In this document: one piece after another, positions 16,011 to 25,582 of the stretch
How the letters are laid out: each line of letters opens with the position of its first letter
Numbering within the stretch: the first letter of the stretch is position 1
NCBI RefSeq assembly: GCF_025995235.1
Contig: NZ_BAPT01000042.1
Location: 62,001-126,000 of the forward strand
Reading direction: 5' to 3'
DNA length: 64,000 nucleotides
Source: Ameyamaea chiangmaiensis
Lineage (GTDB): Bacteria > Pseudomonadota > Alphaproteobacteria > Acetobacterales > Acetobacteraceae
Translations under genes and position numbers: made by a program
The notes under the pieces: generated by a model
Databases searched by the model: none
Told to the model about the DNA's origin: nothing
Seen by the model: only the letters and a program-made list of their open reading frames with translations

Positions 16011-17444
16011 TTGAAAGCTCTTCGTGGTCTCGGGTGGGGACTGACAGCGGTTCTGACCAGTACCTCCGCACTGGCGCAAAAATACGACGGCACCGGGTCC
16101 CCCACTTTTGTGCCGCACACGCTCCAGCAGGCGCTCGCGACCGCCTATCTCGGCAATCCCAGCCTGCGAGAGGAGCGCGCGATGCTGCGGTCCACGGACG
16201 AGCAGGTACCTACGGCGCTGGCGGGGTGGCGCCCTACGCTGACGGGCCAGATGGCCCTGACGTATTACGAGGGCGTTAACAACTACACTGGTCAGGCCGA
16301 CGTGCCGGGCTATTACCGGACGTATGCATCACCTGGTTACATGGCCACGGCGACCGTCACCCAGCCGCTCTATTCCGGCGGCAAGACGACAGCATCTACG
16401 CATCAGGCCGTCAACAAGGTGATGGCCGAACGGGCCAAGCTGATCGCGACTGAACAGCAGGTATTCGCGCAGGTCGTCAGCGCCTATGTCGCCGTCGTGC
16501 AGGACGAGCAGACCCTTCAGCTCAACATCAACAATGAAAAGGTCCTGCAATCCCAGTTGCGTGCGACGCAGCGCCGGTTCCAGGAGGGCGAGCTGACCCG
16601 GACCGACGTGGCTCAGGCCGGCGCGGCACTGGCATCGGCGACGGCGACACGGCAGCAGTCCGAGGGCACTTTGCAGACGGCGCAGGCCACCTATCTGCAG
16701 ATCGTCGGGGTTGCCCCGCCGCCCAATCTGGAGCCCCCACAGCCGCTGATCCTTCCCGTCGGGTCGGAAAAGGACGCGGTTCAGCAGTCTTTGGACAATA
16801 ATCCGAACATAATTAACGCTTTGTTCACCGAAGCATCGCAAAAAGACGCTGTGGCGGTCGCAATCGCCGCCATCATGCCGAAAGTCTCGGCAGAACTCGC
16901 GTATATGCGCGGCGTCAATCAGGGGTTGGGGCACCAGTTCAACGAAAACAAATACGGCGAAATCATTTTTCAGGTGCCGGTGTACCAGGGCGGTTCCGAG
17001 TATGCGGCGGTTCGGCAGGCCAGACAGCAGGCGCAGGCCGCCCATGACGAGGTGATGGTCCAGCGACGGTCGGCGCAACAGCTTGCGTCATCGAACTGGC
17101 AGCAACTGATGTCCTACAGAGCGGCTCTCGTCAGCAACCGCGCCGCTGTGTCGTCCAACGTCGTGGCGCTGGACGGGGTGGAGCGCCAGGCCATCGTGGG
17201 GACGAGCACCACGCTCGAAGTGCTGCAGCAGCAGGAGACCCTGCTGCAGTCGCAGATCGCGCTGGTGCAGAGCCTCGGCAATCTGGTGAACGCGTCTTAT
17301 CAGGTGGCGGCCGCGATTGGTCGACTGACGGCGGTGGACCTGAAGCTCGACGTGCCGCTCTACGACGAAAAAGCGTACTACAAGGCGGTCAAGGACCGTC
17401 TGTGGGGTATCAACGACTATGCGGTGGGTCAGTCGGGTCGCTGA
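16011..17444 (+). CDS. tolC: TolC family outer membrane efflux protein
   Basis: Outer-membrane channel of tripartite efflux and type I secretion systems. The start is TTG 16011: AGGAGG lies at 16000-16005 with ideal spacing and the product then begins with a signal peptide, MKALRGLGWGLTAVLTSTSA, cleaved near ALA-QK. The mature part begins PHTLQQALATAYLGNPSLREERA, typical of the first TolC repeat, with GYMATATVTQPLYSGGK and the second-repeat equivalent IIFQVPVYQGGSEYAAVRQA. Long alpha-helical, Gln/Ala-rich segments flank both. 478 residues. The order methyltransferase, tolC, popZ, valS is conserved in many alphaproteobacteria. In acetic acid bacteria such channels export solvents and acids (inference). 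Confidence 0.92.
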   Translation: MKALRGLGWGLTAVLTSTSALAQKYDGTGSPTFVPHTLQQALATAYLGNPSLREERAMLRSTDEQVPTALAGWRPTLTGQMALTYYEGVNNYTGQADVPGYYRTYASPGYMATATVTQPLYSGGKTTASTHQAVNKVMAERAKLIATEQQVFAQVVSAYVAVVQDEQTLQLNINNEKVLQSQLRATQRRFQEGELTRTDVAQAGAALASATATRQQSEGTLQTAQATYLQIVGVAPPPNLEPPQPLILPVGSEKDAVQQSLDNNPNIINALFTEASQKDAVAVAIAAIMPKVSAELAYMRGVNQGLGHQFNENKYGEIIFQVPVYQGGSEYAAVRQARQQAQAAHDEVMVQRRSAQQLASSNWQQLMSYRAALVSNRAAVSSNVVALDGVERQAIVGTSTTLEVLQQQETLLQSQIALVQSLGNLVNASYQVAAAIGRLTAVDLKLDVPLYDEKAYYKAVKDRLWGINDYAVGQSGR

Positions 17445-17472
17445 TTCACCCTGTCCGGGGAAGGATCAGACC

Positions 17473-18030
17473 ATGACTGACAGCACTGTCCACGCGCACG
17501 AACACGACGATCCGGCGATCGACACGATTCTCTCGTCCATACGCCGTGTCCTGAACGAGGACCCGGGCGCCGTTCCCGGTCGGGACGCGCCCCTGACGCT
17601 CGACCGGTCGATGCGCGTCTCGTCACCCCCGGCCGACGTGCCGCCAGCGGCCGTCCCGTCGTCCGATGTGGAGGAGCAGCCTCTGGTTGCCGCTTCCGAT
17701 ATCCAGGCGACCGTGCCGTCACCCAAAGCGCTGCCCGCGTCGGGGGACACGGTTCCGGCACCCTCTCCCCGGCCGATTGCCGACGAAGCGCTGCTTGATC
17801 ACACCACACAGGAGTTGACGGCCCGTTCGTTCGAGACCCTGCACAGCGCGATCCAGGACATCGGTGCTATTCCCGTCCTCAGCGAACCCGCACCGGAAGC
17901 CGTGACCCTGGAGGGTCTTGTCCGCCAGGAGGTGCGTTCACTGGTCAAACGATGGCTCGACAGCCATCTACCCGAACTGGTCGAGCACATGGTCCGGGCC
18001 GAGATCGCCAAGATGCAGAAGACACGCTGA
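17473..18030 (+). CDS. PopZ-family (DUF2497) pole-organising protein
   Basis: 185 residues in three parts as in PopZ: an N-terminal helix PAIDTILSSIRRVLNED, an acidic and proline-rich disordered linker (about residues 30-110, with many P, A, S, D, E), and C-terminal helices with the family signature TLEGLVRQEVRSLVKRWLD and LPELVEHMVRAEIAK. In Caulobacter PopZ assembles at cell poles and anchors the ParB-bound origin region. ATG 17473 has AAGGA upstream. The gene lies between tolC and valS, as in other alphaproteobacteria. Family assignment is confident from the C-terminal block; polar function here is inferred. Confidence 0.85.
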   Translation: MTDSTVHAHEHDDPAIDTILSSIRRVLNEDPGAVPGRDAPLTLDRSMRVSSPPADVPPAAVPSSDVEEQPLVAASDIQATVPSPKALPASGDTVPAPSPRPIADEALLDHTTQELTARSFETLHSAIQDIGAIPVLSEPAPEAVTLEGLVRQEVRSLVKRWLDSHLPELVEHMVRAEIAKMQKTR

Positions 18031-18145
18031 ACGCCTCGTTACCGTTTGGGCTGGTGTTTTCAGACCTTTTGCCTGAGAAGGAAGCCTGCTCCGCGCGTAT
18101 CCGGCGCGCGGACCCGGTCTGTGTCCAGCTGTTGGTTTTCGAGTG

Positions 18146-20839
18146 ATGTTGAACAAATCCTTCTCGCCCTCCGATCGTGAATCCGCGCTGTATCGCCGGT
18201 GGGAGGACAGCGGTCGTTTCGCGGCGGGTGCTGCGGGGCAGGGTGCGCCGTTCACCATCATGATCCCGCCTCCCAACGTCACAGGCACGCTTCACATGGG
18301 GCATGCCCTGACGATGACGTTGCAGGACACCCTGATTCGCTGGCGACGGATGCAGGGCCGCGACACCCTTTGGCAGCCGGGTACGGATCACGCCGGAATC
18401 GCGACGCAGCTTGTGGTCGAGAGGGCGTTGGCGGCGGAGGGTGGTCCGACCCGTCAGGATCTCGGACGGGACGGCTTTGTCGAACGCGTCTGGCATTGGA
18501 AGGGTGAATCCGGCGGTGCCATCACCCAGCAATTGCGTCGTATCGGCGCATCCCTCGACTGGGAGCGTGAGCGCTTCACGATGGACGACGGCCTGTCGCA
18601 GGCCGTTCGGGAAGTGTTCGTCACGTTGTTTCGCGAAGGCCTGATTTACCGCGATACGCGCCTGGTGAACTGGGACCCGGTTTTTCGGTCAGCGCTGTCC
18701 GACCTTGAAGTCGAGAATAAGGAAGTCAACGGCTCTCTCTGGTACATCCGCTACCCGGTCGAGGGCGAAACGGATGTCACGATCACCGTTGCGACGACAC
18801 GCCCCGAGACGATGCTGGGGGATGTCGCGGTGGCGGTGCACCCGGAGGATGCACGCTATACGGCGCTGATTGGACGTAACCTGATCCTGCCGCTGACCGG
18901 GCGCCGCATTCCCATTGTCGCGGATGAACATTCCGATCCGGAGAAGGGGTCCGGCGCGGTCAAGATCACGCCGGCGCATGACTTCAACGATTATGAGGTC
19001 GGGCGTCGGCACGCGTTGGCGATGCCGTCCGTGCTTGATGAAGGGGCGCGCATAACGCTTGCCGACATCGTGGACGATCTCGTGTCGATCGAGGGCCTCG
19101 CGGATGTTGCGTTCGTGCGCGCGCTGGAGGGTGCCTCGCGGGAAGACGCCCGCAAGCGGATCGTAGGCGAACTCGACCGCCTCGGATGGCTGGAGAAAAT
19201 CGAGCCGCACCGCAATCAGGTCCCCCATGCCGAGCGCGGGGGAGCGGTCGTCGAGCCCCGTCTGACGACGCAGTGGTACTGCGATGCCGCAACGCTCGCG
19301 GCTCCGGCGATCGAAGCCGTCGAAAAAGGGGACGTGACGTTTGTTCCGCGTCAGTGGGAAAATACCTTTTTCGCGTGGATGCGCGATATCCAGCCATGGT
19401 GCATCAGCCGGCAGTTGTGGTGGGGGCATCGCATTCCCGCGTGGTACGGGCCGGACGGTAAGGTTTTCGTGGCCCATTCGGAGGCGGACGCATGCGCGCA
19501 GGCCCGTCAGCATTACGGGGACGACACGCCCGTGGTGCAGGACGAGGACGTGCTCGACACCTGGTTCTCGTCCGCGCTCTGGCCGTTTTCGACCCTTGGC
19601 TGGCCGGACAGCACCGAGGCGCTCGCCTGCTATTACCCGACGGATGTTCTCGTCACAGGGTTCGACATCATCTTTTTCTGGGTCGCCCGGATGATGATGA
19701 TGGGCCTTCATTTCATGAAGGACGTCCCGTTCCGACAGGTTCTGATTCATGGCCTCGTGCGCGACGAGAAGGGCCAGAAGATGTCGAAGAGCAAGGGGAA
19801 CGGCATCGATCCCCTGGAGCTGATCGACGACTATGGCGCCGATGCCATGCGCTTTACCATCTGCGCGCTGACGGGACAGGGCCGTGACGTCAAGCTTGGG
19901 CGCAAGCGGGTCGAGGAATATCGCTCGTTCGTCACCAAACTCTGGAACGCGGCACGCTTTTGCGAAATGAACGGGGTGGCGCCGGTTTCGGACTTCGATC
20001 CCGCCACCGCGCAAGGCGTCCTGGCTCGCTGGATCCTGGCTGAGCTTTCGCACGCCGTGGAACAGGTGACTTCCGCCCTGGAGGCGTTTCGCTTCGATGA
20101 GTATGCCGCCGCGTGTTATCGCTTCGTCTGGAACCGATTCTGCGACTGGTTTCTGGAATTTGCAAAGCCGGTGTTCTCATCGGGGGATACGCCCGAAGCC
20201 GTTGAGCTTCGTGCGGTGGCGGCACACGTTCTGGGCACCGTCCTGAAAATGCTTCACCCCGGCATGCCCTATGTGACCGAAGAGCTGTGGCACGCGTTTG
20301 GCTTCGGGCCCGAAGGCAGCCTGATGACGAGCTCCTGGCCCGTCGCCAACGTGCCTGAAGGCAGCGAGGACGCGCAGCAGGAGCTGGACTGGGTCATACG
20401 TTTCATCACGGAAATCCGGACCGTGCGTGCTGAGATGAACGTTCCGCCGTCGCGTCTGTCGCCGGTGCTTCTGCGCGATGCGGCGCCGGGCACGCTGGCG
20501 CGCGCGCGCGCATGGGAAGAGACGATCGGACGCATGGCCCGCGTCTCCGAAATCGGAGAGGTCGGGGAGGTGATGCCGGCCGGGTCGGCTCAGGCCGTTC
20601 TGGGGGAAGCAACGCTGGTGCTTCCACTCGCCGGGCTGATCAACCTTGAGGTCGAACGGGCGCGTCTTGGAAAGGAACTGTCCAAGGCGATCGATGAAAT
20701 CGGCAAGGTCGAGCGCAAGCTGAACAATGCCGACTTCGTTGCCCGAGCCAAGCCCGACGTCGTTGAGGAAAACCGCGACCGTCTGGCGAGTTTTGAGGCC
20801 GACAAGGCGCGGCTGGAGGCAGCACTCTCACGCATCTGA
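18146..20839 (+). CDS. valS: Valine--tRNA ligase
   Basis: Class I aminoacyl-tRNA synthetase charging tRNA-Val. The start is ATG 18146 (a GTG at 18143 is directly before it). 897 residues. The HIGH-type motif is TGTLHMGHAL; the editing domain follows with TTRPETMLGDVAVAVHPED; the KMSKS loop is GQKMSKSKGN. The anticodon-binding helical domain and a C-terminal coiled-coil arm (EVERARLGKELSKAIDEI and onward) are present, so the protein is full length. 115 bases separate it from popZ. Confidence 0.97.
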   Translation: MLNKSFSPSDRESALYRRWEDSGRFAAGAAGQGAPFTIMIPPPNVTGTLHMGHALTMTLQDTLIRWRRMQGRDTLWQPGTDHAGIATQLVVERALAAEGGPTRQDLGRDGFVERVWHWKGESGGAITQQLRRIGASLDWERERFTMDDGLSQAVREVFVTLFREGLIYRDTRLVNWDPVFRSALSDLEVENKEVNGSLWYIRYPVEGETDVTITVATTRPETMLGDVAVAVHPEDARYTALIGRNLILPLTGRRIPIVADEHSDPEKGSGAVKITPAHDFNDYEVGRRHALAMPSVLDEGARITLADIVDDLVSIEGLADVAFVRALEGASREDARKRIVGELDRLGWLEKIEPHRNQVPHAERGGAVVEPRLTTQWYCDAATLAAPAIEAVEKGDVTFVPRQWENTFFAWMRDIQPWCISRQLWWGHRIPAWYGPDGKVFVAHSEADACAQARQHYGDDTPVVQDEDVLDTWFSSALWPFSTLGWPDSTEALACYYPTDVLVTGFDIIFFWVARMMMMGLHFMKDVPFRQVLIHGLVRDEKGQKMSKSKGNGIDPLELIDDYGADAMRFTICALTGQGRDVKLGRKRVEEYRSFVTKLWNAARFCEMNGVAPVSDFDPATAQGVLARWILAELSHAVEQVTSALEAFRFDEYAAACYRFVWNRFCDWFLEFAKPVFSSGDTPEAVELRAVAAHVLGTVLKMLHPGMPYVTEELWHAFGFGPEGSLMTSSWPVANVPEGSEDAQQELDWVIRFITEIRTVRAEMNVPPSRLSPVLLRDAAPGTLARARAWEETIGRMARVSEIGEVGEVMPAGSAQAVLGEATLVLPLAGLINLEVERARLGKELSKAIDEIGKVERKLNNADFVARAKPDVVEENRDRLASFEADKARLEAALSRI

Positions 20840-20846
20840 TCGTCGT

Positions 20847-20876
20847 CGGGGTGCGGTGATCCAGACCGTAACCCCG
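20847..20876 (+). terminator. Hairpin after valS
   Basis: CGGGGT and CGGT pair with ACCG and ACCCCG around a 7-base loop, starting eight bases after the valS stop. There is no T-run. The remaining bases up to the convergent ilvD stop at 21013 show no gene. Confidence 0.45.
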
Positions 20877-21012
20877 TTACGTGGCGCGCGCGGCCCGGAG
20901 CTGCGCGCTTTGCCCGTCCCGCACAATCCATGGCGAATGCGTTGCTTTCCCGGTGGTGTGCGCGGTGTCGGTCGGCTGCCGGGGCGCCAGAAAGCGCTCC
21001 GACAGGAATAAA

Positions 21013-22875
21013 TCAGCGCGAGCGGCGCATTACCTGCGACACGTCGCGCACGGCACCGCGTGAGGCGCTTGTGGTCATCAGTGCGTAAGCGCGCAGCGCC
21101 TGTGACACCACACGGTCGCGCTCTGGCGTCCAGGCCGTATCGCCTCTCTGCTCCATACGATCGCGGCGCGCGGCGAGGTCGGCGTCGGCAAGATCGACCC
21201 GCAGGACCCGGTTGGGAATATCGATGACGATGATGTCACCATCTTCCAGCAAGCCGATCGCCCCCCCCTCGGCGGCCTCGGGCGACATATGGCCGATCGA
21301 CAGACCGGCACTTCCGCCCGAGAAACGCCCATCGGTGATAAGGGCGCATTTTTCCGCGAGCCCCTTCGATTTCAGGTAGCTCGTCGGATATAGCATTTCC
21401 TGCATGCCCGGGCCGCCCTTCGGCCCTTCATAACGGATGACGACCACGTCCCCGGCGACGATACGGTTGTTCAGGATCGCGTGCACGGCGCTGTCCTGGC
21501 TTTCAAAAATGCGCGCCGGGCCCGAGAAAGAGAGCAGGCTGGGGGCGACGCCCGCCGTCTTAACGATTGCGCCGTCCTCGGCCAGATTGCCGAACAGGAC
21601 CGCCAGACCGCCATCCTTGCTGAAGGCGTGGGCAACGTCACGCACGGCACCCGCGCTGCGGTCGAGATCAAGCTCGGCATAACGGCTGGCCTGGGAGAAG
21701 GCCTGCGTGGTGCGAACCCCGCCGGGGGCAGCCTTGAAGAACGTCGCGGCGGCCGCATTCTCCGCACCCGCGCCCCGCACGTCCCATGTGTCCAGAGCAA
21801 GGGCGAGCGTCGGCGCATGCACGCACGGCACGTCGCGGTGCAGCAGACCCGCGCGATCCAGTTCGCCGAGGATACCGGGAATGCCACCGGCCCGATGCAC
21901 GTCTTCCATATGGATGTCAGAACGCGACGGCGACACCTTGCACAGGTTGGGCACGCGACGCGACAGACGGTCGATATCGGCCATCGAGAACGAAACCTCA
22001 CCCTCATGAGCGGCGGCCAGGAGGTGAAGAACCGTGTTGGTCGAACCGCCCATCGCGATGTCGAGGGTCATCGCGTTCTCGAACGCTTCGCGCGTGGCGA
22101 TGGAGCGCGGCAGGGCGGAGGCGTCGTCCTGTTCGTAATAGCGACGGGCGAGGGAGACAATTTCGCGCCCGGCCCGCAGAAACAACTCGCGGCGGTCGGC
22201 ATGGGTGGCGACCAGACTACCGTTGCCCGGCAGTGCGAGGCCCAGCGCCTCCGTCAGGCAGTTCATCGAATTGGCGGTGAACATGCCCGAGCACGAGCCG
22301 CATGTCGGACAGGCCGAGCGCTCGATCTGTTCGGAGTCCTCGTCCGATACGTCGGGATTGGCGGCCGAGACCATGGACGTCACGAGGTCCGCACGCAGGA
22401 TCACCCCGTCCTTGACGATCTTGCCGGCTTCCATCGGGCCGCCCGAGACGAAGATCGTCGGGATGTTCAGGCGCATGGCGGCCATCAGCATGCCAGGCGT
22501 GATCTTGTCGCAGTTGCTGATGCAGACCAGCGCGTCGGCACAATGGGCGTTGACCATATATTCGACGGCGTCGGCGATCAGTTCGCGCGACGGCAGGCTG
22601 TAAAGCATGCCGCCGTGGCCCATCGCGATCCCGTCATCGACGGCAATCGTGTTGAATTCCTTCGCAACGCCGCCGTTTGCCTCGATTTCGGCGGCCACGA
22701 GCTGGCCCAGATCTTTCAGATGCACATGACCCGGTACGAACTGCGTGAACGAGTTGGCGACCGCGATAATGGGCTTGCCGAAGTCGCCATCCTTCATGCC
22801 CGTGGCGCGCCACAGGCTGCGGGCTCCGGCCATGTTGCGGCCATGGGTCGTGGTGCGAGAGCGATATGCGGGCAT
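21013..22875 (-). CDS. ilvD: Dihydroxy-acid dehydratase
   Basis: Fe-S enzyme making the 2-keto acids for valine and isoleucine (and leucine and pantothenate). The start is ATG 22875 (MPAYRSRTTTHGRNMAGARS), where the family begins; an in-frame extension to 22995 is AT-rich and unlike the family. 620 residues. Cluster and active-site stretches: SNCDKITPGMLMA, CPTCGSCSGMFTANSMN, LDIAMGGSTNTVLHLL, GRFSGGSAGLSIGHMSPEA. It converges with valS. The 204 bases between ilvD and the ester hydrolase hold an AT-rich block near 22970-23010, probably divergent promoters. Confidence 0.96.
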   Translation of the reverse strand: MPAYRSRTTTHGRNMAGARSLWRATGMKDGDFGKPIIAVANSFTQFVPGHVHLKDLGQLVAAEIEANGGVAKEFNTIAVDDGIAMGHGGMLYSLPSRELIADAVEYMVNAHCADALVCISNCDKITPGMLMAAMRLNIPTIFVSGGPMEAGKIVKDGVILRADLVTSMVSAANPDVSDEDSEQIERSACPTCGSCSGMFTANSMNCLTEALGLALPGNGSLVATHADRRELFLRAGREIVSLARRYYEQDDASALPRSIATREAFENAMTLDIAMGGSTNTVLHLLAAAHEGEVSFSMADIDRLSRRVPNLCKVSPSRSDIHMEDVHRAGGIPGILGELDRAGLLHRDVPCVHAPTLALALDTWDVRGAGAENAAAATFFKAAPGGVRTTQAFSQASRYAELDLDRSAGAVRDVAHAFSKDGGLAVLFGNLAEDGAIVKTAGVAPSLLSFSGPARIFESQDSAVHAILNNRIVAGDVVVIRYEGPKGGPGMQEMLYPTSYLKSKGLAEKCALITDGRFSGGSAGLSIGHMSPEAAEGGAIGLLEDGDIIVIDIPNRVLRVDLADADLAARRDRMEQRGDTAWTPERDRVVSQALRAYALMTTSASRGAVRDVSQVMRRSR

Positions 22876-23079
22876 GGCGACGACTTCGATTTCCAGTGGG
22901 CGGGGTATGGATACGCTGCGACATATAGGAGGTTTCAGCGGCAATCCACCCTCTTTCCAGCTGAGACGTAATTTTATGTCCGAAAAGACACGCATTTTAT
23001 AACTTTATTGATCGCCAACCTGCCTTGCCGCGCAATCCCGATCATGGCCTAAACTCCGGTAACACCTGCGGAGATCACT

Positions 23080-25029
23080 GTGACCAAGCTATCTTTCCGC
23101 CACGCGCTGCTGGCCCTCTCGATCGGCGTATCGACCCCGCTGCTGACCCTGGCAAACGCGCGCGCGCAGGCCGGGCAGCCCGACCCGCTGTCGGTCCAGA
23201 CCGGCAGCGACATTCCCGCCAACCCGAAGCTGCCGATCGACGCGCGCGACTATATCAAGCGCGATGTAATGATCCCGATGCGCGACGGCGTGAAACTGCA
23301 CACCGTTATCGTGATCCCAAAGGGTGCGCACGGCAACGCGCCGATCCTGCTGACGCGCACGCCCTACCATGCGTCCGAACGGCTGAACCGCACGCCCGGT
23401 GCGCTGACCATGCGCGAAATCCTGCCGCAGGGTGACGACGTGTTCGTGGCGGGCGGTTACATCCGGGTGTTTCAGGACATTCGTGGCAAGTATGGCTCGG
23501 AGGGTGATTATGTCATGACGCGGCCGCCGATCGGGCCGCTCAACCCGACCAGCACGGATGAGACGACCGACGCTTATGACACGATCGACTGGCTGGTGAA
23601 AAACCTGCCCGAGTCCAATGGCCGGGTCGGCATGACGGGTTCGTCGTATGAGGGCTTTACCGTGGTGATGGCGCTGCTGCATCCGCATCCGGCGCTGAAA
23701 GTCGCGGCCCCGGAAAGCCCGATGGTCGATGGCTGGATGGGGGACGACTGGTTCCACTACGGCGCGTTCCGCCAGGGCGGCTTCGACTACTTCACCGAGC
23801 AGATGACGGTGCGCGGCGAAGGTGACACGATCCCGCGCGTCGATCATGACGATTACACCAATTTCCTGCGGGCCGGGTCGGCCGGTGCCTTCGCGCGCGC
23901 CGCCGGGCTGGAGCAGTTCCCGTGGTGGCAGCGCGTGCACGCCCACCCGGCCTATGACGCGTTCTGGCAGCAACAGGCTCTGGACAAGCTGCTGGCCGCG
24001 CACCCCCTGTCGGTGCCCACGATCTGGGAACAGGGCCTGTGGGATCAGGAAGACATGTGGGGCGCGATCCACTCCTGGCAGGCCCTGCAGCAGAAGCCGC
24101 AGACCGTGCCGAACATCCTGGTGATGGGGCCATGGCGGCACAGCGGCGTGAACTATAACGGCTCGGCGCTGGGCGATCTGCATTTCGAAGGCGACACGGC
24201 CGAACAGTATCGTCGCGACGTGATGCGCCCGTTCTTCGATCGCTACCTCAAGCCCGGCGCGCCGGAGGCGATGTTCCCGGAGGCGATCATCTACAACACG
24301 GGCGAAAATCGCTGGGATCATTTCCAGTCATGGCCGTCGTCGTGCGCCAAGGGTTGCGGCAGTGTCGCCAAGCCGATCTATCTGCACCAGGGCGGCACGC
24401 TCGGCTTTGACATGCCGGGTGAGGGGTCGGACAGCTACGTCTCCGACCCGGCCCATCCGGTGCCGTTCCTCCATCGTCCGTATGCGTTCAGCGACGCCGT
24501 GCGCTGGAAGCCGTGGCTGACCACGGACCAGCGCGAGGCCGAGGCGCGACCTGACGTGCTGACGTTCGAGACCGGGGTGCTGACGGCGCCCGTGCGGGTC
24601 AGCGGCGTGCCGGAAGCCAATCTGTTCGCCGCCACGACAGGGACGGACGCGGACTGGGTGGTCAAGGTGATCGACGTCTACCCCGCCCAGACTCCGGACG
24701 AGCCTTCGATGGGTGGTTATGAGTTGCCGATCTCGATGGATATCTTCCGTGGACGCTATCGCAATGATTTCGCCAAACCCGAGGCGATCCCGGCGGGGCA
24801 GGTGGAGCGGTATCACTTCACCCTGCCGGCGGTGAACCACGTCTTCCAGCCGGGTCATCGGATCATGGTCCAGATCCAGTCGTCGTGGTTCCCCCTTTAT
24901 GATCGCAACCCGCAGACCTATGTCTCCAACATCTTCGATGCGAAGCCCGGCGACTACGTCAAGGCGACGCAGACGATCCACGAAGGCGCAAGCCAGGCCA
25001 GCAGCGTGATTCTGCCGGTCGTTCAGTAA
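23080..25029 (+). CDS. Alpha-amino-acid ester hydrolase (CocE/NonD family), secreted
   Basis: Serine hydrolase of the X-Pro dipeptidyl-peptidase (CocE/NonD) family. GTG 23080 is preceded by GCGGAG. 649 residues with a signal peptide cleaved near residue 30 (ANARAQ), so it is periplasmic or secreted. The nucleophile motif GSSYEG gives Ser189; WDQEDMW holds Asp322 and GPWRHSG His354. These three are each 16 lower than the triad Ser205/Asp338/His370 that I recall for the Acetobacter turbidans enzyme, which supports this subfamily rather than cocaine esterase. The C-terminal jelly-roll domain is present. Such enzymes hydrolyse or transfer alpha-amino acyl groups from esters and some beta-lactam amides; the natural substrate is unknown. 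msrA follows after 10 bases. Confidence 0.85.
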   Translation: MTKLSFRHALLALSIGVSTPLLTLANARAQAGQPDPLSVQTGSDIPANPKLPIDARDYIKRDVMIPMRDGVKLHTVIVIPKGAHGNAPILLTRTPYHASERLNRTPGALTMREILPQGDDVFVAGGYIRVFQDIRGKYGSEGDYVMTRPPIGPLNPTSTDETTDAYDTIDWLVKNLPESNGRVGMTGSSYEGFTVVMALLHPHPALKVAAPESPMVDGWMGDDWFHYGAFRQGGFDYFTEQMTVRGEGDTIPRVDHDDYTNFLRAGSAGAFARAAGLEQFPWWQRVHAHPAYDAFWQQQALDKLLAAHPLSVPTIWEQGLWDQEDMWGAIHSWQALQQKPQTVPNILVMGPWRHSGVNYNGSALGDLHFEGDTAEQYRRDVMRPFFDRYLKPGAPEAMFPEAIIYNTGENRWDHFQSWPSSCAKGCGSVAKPIYLHQGGTLGFDMPGEGSDSYVSDPAHPVPFLHRPYAFSDAVRWKPWLTTDQREAEARPDVLTFETGVLTAPVRVSGVPEANLFAATTGTDADWVVKVIDVYPAQTPDEPSMGGYELPISMDIFRGRYRNDFAKPEAIPAGQVERYHFTLPAVNHVFQPGHRIMVQIQSSWFPLYDRNPQTYVSNIFDAKPGDYVKATQTIHEGASQASSVILPVVQ

Positions 25030-25039
25030 GGACACAGCG

Positions 25040-25576
25040 ATGACCCAGAAGGCTTTGTTGGGCGCCGGATGTTTCTGGTGCGTCGAAGCGGTCTTCAAAG
25101 ACCTTCGCGGGGTCGAGGCCGTGCTGCCGGGCTATGCCGGCGGCACGCTCGACACCCCAAGCTACGAGGCAGTGTGCACCGGCCGCACCGGGCATGCGGA
25201 GGTGGTGGAGATCCGTTTCGATCCGCAGCAGATATCCTATGCCGATCTGCTGCGCGTGTTTTTCACGACGCATGACCCGACGACGCGCGACCGCCAGGGT
25301 AACGACGTCGGGACGCAGTATCGCTCCGTGATCTTTGCGCTCGACGACGAACAGCGGCGGACCGCCGAGGCGGTGAGGGCGGAAATCGACGCCGAGGCGA
25401 TCTGGCCGGCGCCGATCGTCACCACGATCGAGGGACCGGCGCATTTCTGGGTCGCCGAAGACAAGCACCATGACTACTTCGCGCTCAATCCGCTGACGGG
25501 ATATTGTCAGGCCGTCGTGGCACCCAAGGTGGCCAAGGCGCGCAAGCTGTTTCGCGACAGGCTCAAGACCGCCTGA
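25040..25576 (+). CDS. msrA: Peptide-methionine (S)-S-oxide reductase MsrA
   Basis: Repairs oxidised methionine with electrons from thioredoxin. 178 residues, cytosolic, with the catalytic GCFWC at residues 10-14 (Cys11). Family blocks: VLPGYAGG, PSYEAVCTGRTGHAEVVE, FFTTHDPTTRDRQGNDVGTQYRS, AEDKHHDYF. ATG 25040 has AAGGA with good spacing, 10 bases after the ester hydrolase stop, so the two are probably cotranscribed although no functional link is evident. Resolving cysteines may include the C-terminal TGYCQ cysteine. It converges with the ABC ATPase gene, six bases apart. Confidence 0.95.
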   Translation: MTQKALLGAGCFWCVEAVFKDLRGVEAVLPGYAGGTLDTPSYEAVCTGRTGHAEVVEIRFDPQQISYADLLRVFFTTHDPTTRDRQGNDVGTQYRSVIFALDDEQRRTAEAVRAEIDAEAIWPAPIVTTIEGPAHFWVAEDKHHDYFALNPLTGYCQAVVAPKVAKARKLFRDRLKTA

Positions 25577-25582
25577 GGACGT

